Shown: positions 1 through 4,948, numbered from the stretch's first letter. The stretch is 5,435 bases of DNA from Candidatus Nomurabacteria bacterium RIFCSPHIGHO2_01_FULL_39_10 (GCA_001786805.1 MFTJ01000043.1:910-6344), one strand, 5' to 3'. Translations and numbers: made by a program. The notes: generated from the letters alone by a model not told the origin.

Positions 1-13
1 GGGAACTCTCTCA

Positions 14-69
14 TCTTACCCCTACATTTTTAAAAAAATAGAAAGATTTATATATTTGTAGGGGTAAGA
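14..69. repeat. Left inverted-repeat element around the fic promoter
   Basis: Two 13-bp arms, TCTTACCCCTACA at 14-26 and its exact reverse complement TGTAGGGGTAAGA at 57-69, are separated by 30 bp of A/T-rich DNA that contains the fic BRE/TATA. The right arm lies between the TATA box and the predicted transcript start, so neither arm should be in the mRNA. This points to a DNA-level site, such as a repressor operator or an element end, rather than an RNA hairpin. Arm centres are 43 bp apart, close to four helical turns. The same arms with the same 30-bp spacing recur after the gene. Confidence 0.9.
41..54 (+). promoter_or_regulatory. fic promoter (BRE plus TATA box)
   Basis: A purine-rich GAAAGA at 41-46 (BRE-like) is followed by TTTATATA at 47-54. 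The first T is 29 nt before the ATG at 76, which puts the transcript start at or next to the A of the ATG. No Shine-Dalgarno sequence precedes the ATG. The promoter lies wholly inside the loop of the left inverted repeat, so occupancy of the arms would be expected to affect transcription. Confidence 0.75.
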
Positions 70-75
70 CTATAT

Positions 76-960
76 ATGGTCAGAATAAGAAAAAGAACTA
101 TTGGTACAGAAACCTATTACTACCTCGAACACTCCCTAAGAGAAGGCAGTAAAGTCGAAAAAAAAGAATTATACCTCGGAAAAGCTCTTCCACATAATAT
201 TCAAGAAATCACTCTCAATTTTATCCGCGAATTTTATACCCAAAAATGGCATGATTCTATAGTGCAAATCAAACAACAGTATGCACAATCACTTAAAAAT
301 ATGCCTAAATCTCTTGTTCAAAAAGAGCTAAACTCATTTATGATTAAGTTCACCTACGATACCCAAAAAATCGAAGGCTCAACGTTAACCTTGCGTGAAA
401 CCGCTCAATTATTAGACGATAATATTACTCCGAAAGAAAAACCAACTCGTGATGTAAAAGAAGCTGAAGCGCATAAAGCTATTTTTTATGAGATGTTAAA
501 GTATCCCAAAGAACTATCATTGGGTGTTATTCTCAACTGGCATCGAAAATTATTTATCGCAACAAAACCAGATATCGCTGGAAAAATTCGCAAAACAGGC
601 GTTGCCATTGCTGGAAGTAAATTTCTCCCCCCAACTCCAATTGAAATTGATCTGCTCCTCCAAGACTTTTTTATTTGGTATAAGCAGCATAACGCCAAAA
701 TTCCACCCGTAGAACTCGCTGCCCTTGTTCATCTTCGTATTGTCACCATTCACCCATTTAACGACGGCAACGGCCGCATGTCCCGCCTGCTAATGAATTT
801 TGTTCTTCACAAACATCAGTACCCGCTATTAGATATTCCCTACGAACACCGCTCAGGCTATTATCGCGCTCTAGAACGCTCTCAACTCACCAAAAATGAG
901 TTTATATTCGTGCAATGGTTTATGGCAAGATATATCAAAGAACAGCAGAGGTATAATTAA
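76..960 (+). CDS. Fic-domain protein AMP-transferase (class II-like, autoinhibited)
   Basis: This 294-aa protein carries the full Fic catalytic motif HPFNDGNGRMSR at residues 226-237: catalytic H226, acidic D230, the GNG phosphate loop and R234/R237. Upstream, T96-x3-E100-G101 matches the (S/T)xxxE(G/N) inhibitory helix, placed N-terminal to the Fic core as in class II enzymes; its glutamate normally blocks productive ATP binding. A flap-like segment with GVAIAG and PP at about 175-187 fits the target-docking hairpin. Such proteins usually transfer AMP from ATP to hydroxyl side chains of target proteins; the target here is unknown. The first 40 residues (YYYLEHS, KKELYLGK) look like a small beta-rich module, a pattern I associate with other archaeal proteins. 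There is no C-terminal winged helix. The ATG at 76 is chosen from the leaderless promoter. No antitoxin gene is adjacent, consistent with the built-in inhibitor. The paired repeats on both sides suggest autoregulation or a mobile cassette. Confidence 0.93.
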   Translation: MVRIRKRTIGTETYYYLEHSLREGSKVEKKELYLGKALPHNIQEITLNFIREFYTQKWHDSIVQIKQQYAQSLKNMPKSLVQKELNSFMIKFTYDTQKIEGSTLTLRETAQLLDDNITPKEKPTRDVKEAEAHKAIFYEMLKYPKELSLGVILNWHRKLFIATKPDIAGKIRKTGVAIAGSKFLPPTPIEIDLLLQDFFIWYKQHNAKIPPVELAALVHLRIVTIHPFNDGNGRMSRLLMNFVLHKHQYPLLDIPYEHRSGYYRALERSQLTKNEFIFVQWFMARYIKEQQRYN

Positions 961-1021
961 TTCTTACCCCTACAAATAACAAAAAAATACGTTTTTCCAA
1001 AAAATGTAGGGGTAAGAATTA
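958..1021. repeat. Right inverted-repeat element at the fic 3' end
   Basis: A perfect 17-bp arm pair spans 958-974 and 1005-1021, with the TAA stop of fic (958-960) inside the left arm. The inner 13 bp (962-974 and 1005-1017) are identical to the arms of the element at 14-69, and the spacer is again exactly 30 bp. The spacers share AAAAAAATA but otherwise differ. This copy is transcribed, so it could also fold as RNA. Confidence 0.9.
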
Positions 1022-1026
1022 TTTTT
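1005..1026 (+). terminator. Possible fic terminator (stem arm plus T5)
   Basis: The right arm of the 17-bp inverted repeat is followed by AT and then T5 at 1022-1026. The stem plus U-run could stop transcription. In archaea the T-run alone may be enough, and the hairpin may instead stabilise the 3' end. Because the same arms sit untranscribed at the left, termination is probably not the only role of this element. Confidence 0.4.
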
Positions 1027-1072
1027 CAACCTCCTCCAATCTTTAAATTAGATAATTTATCATTTAAGAGTA

Positions 1073-1088
1073 GAAACATTTACAAATA
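1073..1088 (+). promoter_or_regulatory. Promoter of the 212-aa hypothetical gene
   Basis: GAAACA at 1074-1078 plus flanking base, then TTTACAAATA at 1079-1088, mirrors the GAAAGA-TTTATATA arrangement of fic. The first T is 30 nt before the ATG at 1109, which predicts a leaderless transcript. A second candidate lies upstream: CAATCTTTAAATTA at about 1037-1050 resembles the SRP54 promoter and would give a leader of roughly 40 nt. The sequence alone does not decide between them. Confidence 0.5.
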
Positions 1089-1108
1089 ACCCTTGTTTTA
1101 GCGAATAA

Positions 1109-1747
1109 ATGTTAGAATACCGCGGCAAACCAACAAAAATAGATCCTATTCACGAACGCAACTGCATTGTAGATTATCTTTCACAGACGTGGAGCGTTCC
1201 AACCAAAGACAAAAATCTTCCTGAATTGGTAGATACAATTCTTGCAAGATCCATAGATTATGGAATATATTGGCATGAACAAGATACCAAAAAATCTGTA
1301 GACAAATTTCTAGGTATTTGTAATGACACACTCAAAGAATTAAAGTATAACGGAACAAAAATCACAACCGAATTCAAGCCACGTGAAGGCATTGAATACA
1401 TTCTTAATTTTGAAGTTCAAATCAAACAATTAAAAGCTGAACTGCGACCCTATTTTGGAAAAAATATCTCTCCTAAAAAAGCAAAATCAAAACCTTGTTT
1501 TACCGGAGCAAAAATAGATCCCCCTGGAAGACCAAATTTTCCAGACACTCTGTGCCCAACGTGGGTAAAATATTACAAAGAAAGACGACAAAGCTCTTTA
1601 GAAATAATGATGAGTGCCATTTTTGCACATGGTGAATATCTTGGAATTCAAGTGGTGATGGATGAATATGGGTATTGTGGTTCAGAATTAACCCCCAAAA
1701 TTGCCGATGAGTTCAAAGCAGCCATGAAAACTGTGTCCAAAAAGTAA
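1109..1747 (+). CDS. Hypothetical protein, 212 aa, unrecognised
   Basis: I do not recognise a family. The protein is soluble, with no signal peptide or membrane segment, and mixed charge. Residues 1-80 look mostly helical. A Lys-rich central stretch (about 117-129, KNISPKKAKSK) is followed by a Pro/Gly segment (about 132-150, with DPPGRP and LCP). A second helical part around 152-185 contains WVKYYKERR. Cysteines at 19, 71, 130, 149 and 190 are not arranged as CxxC pairs, so no zinc ribbon is evident. The ATG at 1109 is supported by a TATA-like box 30 nt upstream and the absence of a Shine-Dalgarno site. It lies 148 bp after fic and 62 bp before SRP54 with separate promoters on each side, so it is probably monocistronic. 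The length and uninterrupted frame make it a real gene; its function is unknown. Confidence 0.8.
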   Translation: MLEYRGKPTKIDPIHERNCIVDYLSQTWSVPTKDKNLPELVDTILARSIDYGIYWHEQDTKKSVDKFLGICNDTLKELKYNGTKITTEFKPREGIEYILNFEVQIKQLKAELRPYFGKNISPKKAKSKPCFTGAKIDPPGRPNFPDTLCPTWVKYYKERRQSSLEIMMSAIFAHGEYLGIQVVMDEYGYCGSELTPKIADEFKAAMKTVSKK

Positions 1748-1765
1748 TTTTTCTCAAATCATTTT
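1748..1765 (+). terminator. T-rich archaeal terminator after the 212-aa gene
   Basis: T5 at 1748-1752 begins directly after the TAA stop, and a TTTT run follows at 1762-1765. There is no hairpin. Short T-runs of this kind are the usual archaeal intrinsic termination signal. It separates this gene from the SRP54 promoter that starts at 1779. Confidence 0.45.
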
Positions 1766-1773
1766 CCCCTCCA

Positions 1774-1787
1774 CAATCTTTATAATA
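1774..1787 (+). promoter_or_regulatory. SRP54 promoter (BRE plus TATA box)
   Basis: CAATC precedes TTTATAATA at 1779-1787, with the first T 31 nt before the ATG at 1810. No Shine-Dalgarno sequence lies upstream of the ATG (the bases are CAATCCCTAT), so the mRNA is predicted to be leaderless or nearly so. Confidence 0.7.
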
Positions 1788-1809
1788 CACACTTCTTTTC
1801 AATCCCTAT

Positions 1810-3159
1810 ATGGTCTTAGAAAAACTCGGTGATTCCCTCAAAAGTACGTTAAGTAAAATCACAGGCGCAATGTTCGTAGATGAAAAACTCATAAGCGAGT
1901 TAGTCAAAGACATCCAACGCGCCCTTCTCCAATCCGACACCAACGTCCAACTCGTCTTCTCATTAAGCAATAAAATAAAAGACCGTGCAAAAGACTCCCC
2001 CCCGCCCGGCGTCACCAAACGCGAACAGATCATCAAAATCGTCTACGAAGAATTAACTAATTTCCTTGGCAAAGAATCACATGAAATCCAAATCACCAAA
2101 AAACCAACCCAAATCATGCTCGTTGGTTTATTTGGTTCCGGAAAAACCACAACCGCAGGCAAACTTGCCAAATACTACAAAAAACGCGGGCTCAAAATCG
2201 CCGTCATGCAAACTGACACCTGGCGTCCTGCCGCCTACGATCAACTCGAACAATTAGCCAAACAAGTCGGCGTTGATTTCTTCGGCAATAAATCCGAAAA
2301 AAATCCTTCCAAAATATATTCATCATTCAAACCAAGATTAGCAGAATATGACGTCGTTATCGTCGACACCGCCGGACGCGACGCCCTCTCCGACGAATTA
2401 ATCGCAGAACTCAACAACCTCAACAAACTCGTTCAACCCGACCAGCGTCTCTTAGTCATCTCTGGCGACATCGGCCAAGCTGCGCAATCCCAAGCCCAAG
2501 CCTTCCACGACACCTGTAACGTTACCGGCGTCATCGTCACCAAATTAGAAGGAACCGCCAAAGGTGGTGGCGCTCTTTCCGCCTGTTCCGTCACGCAATC
2601 TCCTATCATTTTCATCGGTGTTGGCGAAAAAATCGACGACCTTGAACCATTCCACCCTCAGCGCTTCGTCGGCCGTCTCTTAGGCATGGGCGACTTAGAA
2701 TCCCTCTTAGAAAAAGCCCGTGAAGTTGTATCGGAAGATGACGCCAAAGAAATGAGTGAAAAATTCCTCAAAGGCAACTTCAACTTAATCGACTTATACG
2801 AACAGATGAAAACCATGAAAAAAATGGGTTCATTTGGCAGTTTAATGGAAATGATCCCCGGCATGGGTAAATTAAAACTACCCAAAGACGTGCTTCAAGT
2901 CCAAGAAGGCAAAATCGAAAAATGGCGCTATGCTATGGACTCCATGACTAAAGACGAATTAGAAGACCCCGAACTCCTCTCCGCCGAACGTATCGATAGA
3001 ATCGCCAAAGGCTCAGGTTTATCCGCATCAGAAATACGAGAACTACTCAAACAATACCGCCAATCACAAAAAATGATGAAAATGTTTAAAAGCGAGAAAG
3101 ACGTATCCCAGTTAATGAAAAAAATGGGAGGAAAGTTGCCGAAGGGTATGATGGGATAA
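1810..3159 (+). CDS. srp54: Signal recognition particle 54 kDa protein (SRP54/Ffh GTPase)
   Basis: SRP54 binds 7S RNA and signal peptides of nascent membrane and secreted proteins, then docks with FtsY at the membrane in a GTP-dependent cycle. At 449 aa it is of normal archaeal length. The N domain (about 1-95) has the ALLQSDTNV motif. The G domain (about 96-297) has the P-loop GLFGSGKTTT (G1, 106-115), DTWRPAAYDQL (136-146), DTAGR (G3, 186-190), SGDIGQ (218-223), TKLEGTAKGGGALSA (244-258) and GVGEKIDDLEPF (270-281). The M domain (about 300-449) is Met-rich and includes the RNA-binding signature RIAKGSGLSASEIRELL (397-413), ending in GGKLPKGMMG. G4 reads TKLE where TKxD is the textbook motif, an Asp-to-Glu change at the guanine-contact position. 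The ATG at 1810 is set by the leaderless promoter. A diverged copy of the last ten codons lies 80 bp downstream. Confidence 0.98.
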   Translation: MVLEKLGDSLKSTLSKITGAMFVDEKLISELVKDIQRALLQSDTNVQLVFSLSNKIKDRAKDSPPPGVTKREQIIKIVYEELTNFLGKESHEIQITKKPTQIMLVGLFGSGKTTTAGKLAKYYKKRGLKIAVMQTDTWRPAAYDQLEQLAKQVGVDFFGNKSEKNPSKIYSSFKPRLAEYDVVIVDTAGRDALSDELIAELNNLNKLVQPDQRLLVISGDIGQAAQSQAQAFHDTCNVTGVIVTKLEGTAKGGGALSACSVTQSPIIFIGVGEKIDDLEPFHPQRFVGRLLGMGDLESLLEKAREVVSEDDAKEMSEKFLKGNFNLIDLYEQMKTMKKMGSFGSLMEMIPGMGKLKLPKDVLQVQEGKIEKWRYAMDSMTKDELEDPELLSAERIDRIAKGSGLSASEIRELLKQYRQSQKMMKMFKSEKDVSQLMKKMGGKLPKGMMG

Positions 3160-3187
3160 GAAATTTACCCGTAGGTTGTCTTTTGAT

Positions 3188-3207
3188 CAAACTTTTGTAA
3201 AAGTTTG
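3188..3207. repeat. 20-nt palindrome after SRP54
   Basis: CAAACTTTT at 3188-3196 and AAAAGTTTG at 3199-3207 are perfect 9-bp arms around a 2-nt GT loop. It sits between the SRP54 stop and the duplicated SRP54 tail, with the last G shared with that tail. It could form an RNA hairpin in the SRP54 3' UTR. No strong T-run follows, so a terminator role is doubtful. It may be a dispersed genomic repeat, which only a genome search can show. Confidence 0.7.
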
Positions 3208-3239
3208 GTGGGGAGCTGCCGAAAGGAATGATGGGGTAG
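3207..3239 (+). pseudogene. Remnant second copy of the SRP54 C-terminal end
   Basis: Read in frame, these 33 bases encode GGELPKGMMG followed by TAG. The real SRP54 end at 3127-3159 encodes GGKLPKGMMG followed by TAA. The two match at 25 of 33 bases, and seven of the eight differences leave the residue (or stop) unchanged; the exception is AAG to GAG (Lys to Glu). Reading upstream in the same frame gives LIKLL, a stop, then KF, loosely resembling VSQLMKKM of SRP54. No start codon serves it, so it is a non-coding remnant. Possible origins are recombination that replaced most of an older srp54 gene, or a partial duplication that diverged. Confidence 0.7.
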
Positions 3240-3256
3240 TCACTTCAGATTCACAA

Positions 3257-3294
3257 TTTAATAAAAATATAAAAAAATAAAAAAAAGAAGGTGA
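3257..3294 (+). promoter_or_regulatory. Promoter and Shine-Dalgarno site of the 102-aa gene
   Basis: TTTAATAAA at 3257-3265 is a plausible TATA box and predicts a transcript start near 3284-3287. The short leader would then hold AAGGTGA at 3288-3294, a strong Shine-Dalgarno match to the archaeal 16S 3' end, four bases before the ATG at 3299. The A-rich tract between the two may help promoter opening. Among the + strand genes of this window only this one shows such a ribosome binding site. Confidence 0.65.
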
Positions 3295-3298
3295 ATAT

Positions 3299-3607
3299 AT
3301 GGAATTATTTAGACGACCAGCAACAAAAGTAGATACAGATATAGCTAATCTTGCCGCCATAGTACAAGAATTAAATCAACTCGCCGCATCCTGCGCTGCA
3401 ACCGCCCAGAATTTAAATAAAGTGGTAGTAAGTGCCAAAGCACCTATAAAAGGAAACGCCGGATACTTTGTAACTGAAAATGCCGTAACAAAATATAGCG
3501 CCCAGCTTCAAGCTTTGCGTCTGCAATTAAAAACAACCGCAAGTCACTTACCTGCCGCCGATGGCTATCTTGCCCGCGCATTTGAACCAAGACAAAAAGC
3601 AGCATAA
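3299..3607 (+). CDS. Small Ala-rich helical protein, unrecognised
   Basis: This 102-aa protein matches no family I can name. Alanine makes up 22 of the 102 residues. Two stretches look like amphipathic helices: about 10-48 (IANLAAIVQELNQLAASCAA) and about 60-90 (YSAQLQALRLQLKTTASHLP). They are separated by a Gly/Pro-containing linker near 50-56 (APIKGNAGYF), suggesting a helical hairpin or self-associating bundle. There is one cysteine, no signal peptide and no membrane segment. The start is set by a strong Shine-Dalgarno site four bases upstream. That site with an A/T-rich promoter suggests efficient expression, perhaps of an abundant structural or nucleic-acid-associated protein; this is inference only. 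It has its own promoter and T-run terminator and converges on the zinc-ribbon gene 15 bp downstream. Confidence 0.8.
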   Translation: MELFRRPATKVDTDIANLAAIVQELNQLAASCAATAQNLNKVVVSAKAPIKGNAGYFVTENAVTKYSAQLQALRLQLKTTASHLPAADGYLARAFEPRQKAA

Positions 3608-3614
3608 ACTTCTA

Positions 3615-3621
3615 TTTTTTT
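3615..3621 (+). terminator. T7 terminator after the 102-aa gene
   Basis: Seven consecutive T at 3615-3621 lie seven bases after the TAA stop at 3605-3607, just before the end of the convergent zinc-ribbon gene. This is a typical archaeal intrinsic termination signal for + strand transcripts. No comparably good T-run is seen for the minus-strand gene ending here. Confidence 0.6.
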
Positions 3622-3622
3622 C

Positions 3623-3763
3623 TTAGTCTTTCAACTTCTCTTTCACCGGCATTTCTTTGCGAAACCCGCAATCCTTACAGTACCACGTCTCAAATAACCC
3701 ATCCGCAAAGCTATGCTGGCCAATATGAAGTGGTTTTTGACATTCAGGGCAAGTTTGAAGCAT
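3623..3763 (-). CDS. 46-aa zinc-ribbon microprotein
   Basis: The minus strand encodes 46 residues: MLQTCPECQKPLHIGQHSF, then a central part with ETWYCKDCGFRKEMP and a basic tail KEKLKD. C5-P-E-C8 and C29-K-D-C32-G form a classic zinc ribbon with two knuckles 20 residues apart. Such ribbons bind one zinc and often act in nucleic-acid or protein binding; the role here is unknown. Support for a real gene comes from four correctly spaced cysteines, an in-frame stop two codons before the ATG, and a TATA-like TTTAAATG with its first T 29 nt upstream of the ATG, the same leaderless spacing seen for other genes here. It occupies the strand opposite the apparent 5' extension of the PIN reading frame and converges on the 102-aa gene. 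Confidence 0.8.
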   Translation of the reverse strand: MLQTCPECQKPLHIGQHSFADGLFETWYCKDCGFRKEMPVKEKLKD

Positions 3764-3782
3764 ATTTTAACAATTCTTCACT

Positions 3783-3792
3783 CTCATTTAAA
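3783..3792 (-). promoter_or_regulatory. Promoter of the zinc-ribbon gene
   Basis: On the minus strand TTTAAATGAG runs from 3792 to 3783, with its first T 29 nt before the ATG at 3763. It lies back to back with the TATA box of the PIN gene (3806-3814), so 3764-3835 is a 72-bp divergent promoter region. Confidence 0.6.
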
Positions 3793-3800
3793 CCTTACGG

Positions 3801-3814
3801 AAATCTTTTTATAC
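3801..3814 (+). promoter_or_regulatory. Promoter of the PIN-domain gene
   Basis: AAATC at 3801-3805 precedes TTTTTATAC at 3806-3814. The TTTATA core (3808-3813) starts 28 nt before an in-frame GTG at 3836. AAATCTTTTTATA resembles CAATCTTTATAATA of the SRP54 promoter. This site argues that translation begins at the GTG and not at the far-upstream ATG at 3713. Confidence 0.65.
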
Positions 3815-3835
3815 TCCCCTGCTCTCCCAAAAGAT

Positions 3836-4948
3836 GTGATAGAAAACCGTGACGTCGAACGTATAGTAAAACAAATCTCCGAGACAAAAGACTCCCTTCA
3901 AGATTTAAACACCATTGCTCTTAAAGAATACATTTTCTTAGAAGAAATCATTTCTCTTCTCCAACAAACGACTAAAAAAAACATTTCACCAATTATTCTT
4001 AAATCAATTCGTCAAAAAGTCCAAAAAATAGTTAAACAAATTAGTAGACGTGAACGTCTATTCGAAAAACGTCGGCTTACAGTATGGAAATTTCTTGAAC
4101 CAATTCGTATCGAACTGCCACCAACATTGCAATCGCAACTCCTCACTCAAACAAAAAACATTGAAGTCACATCTGCCCTCCTTGTCAAACAATTCAGCAA
4201 AAAAGACGGTTTGTTCATCAAAGATACTCTTAACGTCATCGATGATCCTCTCTCTTTAAATCAACTGTTAGCTAAAGCACAAGACATCAACACTAATGGT
4301 GTTAAATCATGTATCGCCGGATTTAATAACTTGCTTCAATGGTTTAATACACAACAAGTCACTATCTTACTTCATCTTCGCGAAAAATATAATTTAACTG
4401 TGAATCTTAACGCTGTCTCCTCCCTTGTCGGAACCCCTATTCGCAAAAACATCGTTTTACTCGATGCTGATTTTGTCAGCGCCATGGAACAAAAACGCCG
4501 TGAGAAAGATAAAACAGGATATTTATTAACCTTCCCAATAGGAGATATAATTATTCCAGACAAAGTCCTCAACGAAATGAGTCATATCCCTGTAAGTAAA
4601 AAAGCTCCATTGGTTTCAAAACAGACAATCAATTACCTTCGCTCTCTATCCTCTATCGAAAATGTTCGTCCAACTTCCCTAGAAATTCAAACAATTACAA
4701 ACACTTGGCTAAACACACCAAAAGGTCGAAGCACAAATCAAACCCAACAACAATATTTTCAACAAAGTGGTGATATGATGCTTCTTGTTCGCGCTCTTCG
4801 TGAAAAAATAAATCCTGTATTCATATTCAGCAATGACAACGATATCAGTGCCACAATTAACATATTTCATCAACAAAGACAAGCAGTAAATATTAGCGTT
4901 TATCGATATGACGAAACCGTTGTTGGTTCTCTGCGTAAAGTTGCATAA
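3836..4948 (+). CDS. PIN-like nuclease-domain protein with long helical N-terminal part
   Basis: From GTG 3836 the protein is 370 aa. The frame stays open back to an ATG at 3713, but that extension covers a TATA box and the opposite-strand zinc-ribbon gene. No further in-frame ATG occurs until well inside the PIN region, so GTG is preferred. Residues 1 to about 185 are predicted helical, rich in Lys, Gln and Leu (VERIVKQISETKDSLQDL), perhaps coiled coil. Residues about 205-365 follow the PIN order of acidic residues: IVLLDADF (D210, with D212), IIIPDKVLNEMSH (E247), SGDMMLLVRAL (D313) and FIFSNDNDISA (D334, D336). PIN domains are Mg/Mn-dependent RNases, as in VapC toxins and rRNA-processing enzymes. 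No antitoxin-like gene is adjacent and the protein is over twice VapC length, so a standalone RNA-processing or degrading enzyme is more likely. Its last 49 bp overlap the convergent 168-aa gene. Confidence 0.8.
   Translation: MIENRDVERIVKQISETKDSLQDLNTIALKEYIFLEEIISLLQQTTKKNISPIILKSIRQKVQKIVKQISRRERLFEKRRLTVWKFLEPIRIELPPTLQSQLLTQTKNIEVTSALLVKQFSKKDGLFIKDTLNVIDDPLSLNQLLAKAQDINTNGVKSCIAGFNNLLQWFNTQQVTILLHLREKYNLTVNLNAVSSLVGTPIRKNIVLLDADFVSAMEQKRREKDKTGYLLTFPIGDIIIPDKVLNEMSHIPVSKKAPLVSKQTINYLRSLSSIENVRPTSLEIQTITNTWLNTPKGRSTNQTQQQYFQQSGDMMLLVRALREKINPVFIFSNDNDISATINIFHQQRQAVNISVYRYDETVVGSLRKVA

Noticed and set aside
550..753. Minus-strand frame opposite the Fic motif region
   Set aside because: It is a shadow of the fic gene, with arbitrary composition and no initiation signals.
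76..960. Fic/antitoxin (FicT-FicA) toxin-antitoxin pair
   Set aside because: The inhibitory motif is inside the Fic chain itself and the next gene (1109-1747) lacks any (S/T)xxxE(G/N) match near its start and has its own promoter.
14..1021. The four repeat copies as a CRISPR-like array
   Set aside because: The units are 13 bp, occur as inverted pairs rather than regular direct repeats, and are separated by an 885-bp gene.
1806..2036. Minus-strand open frame of 76 codons over the start of SRP54
   Set aside because: It is a shadow of the SRP54 coding sequence with no promoter or recognisable product.
3160..3298. An RNA gene or riboswitch between SRP54 and the 102-aa gene
   Set aside because: Apart from the short palindrome and the SRP54 tail remnant, the stretch is promoter-like A/T-rich DNA with no larger fold that I could see.
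4045..4060. Perfect 7-bp inverted repeat TAGACGT / ACGTCTA inside the PIN gene
   Set aside because: It arises from two CGT arginine codons in the SRRERL coding stretch, is not near any gene boundary, and is short enough to occur by chance.
3836..4948. VapC-type toxin of a VapBC module
   Set aside because: The protein is far longer than VapC and the adjacent small genes (a divergent zinc ribbon and the 102-aa protein) do not look like VapB antitoxins.
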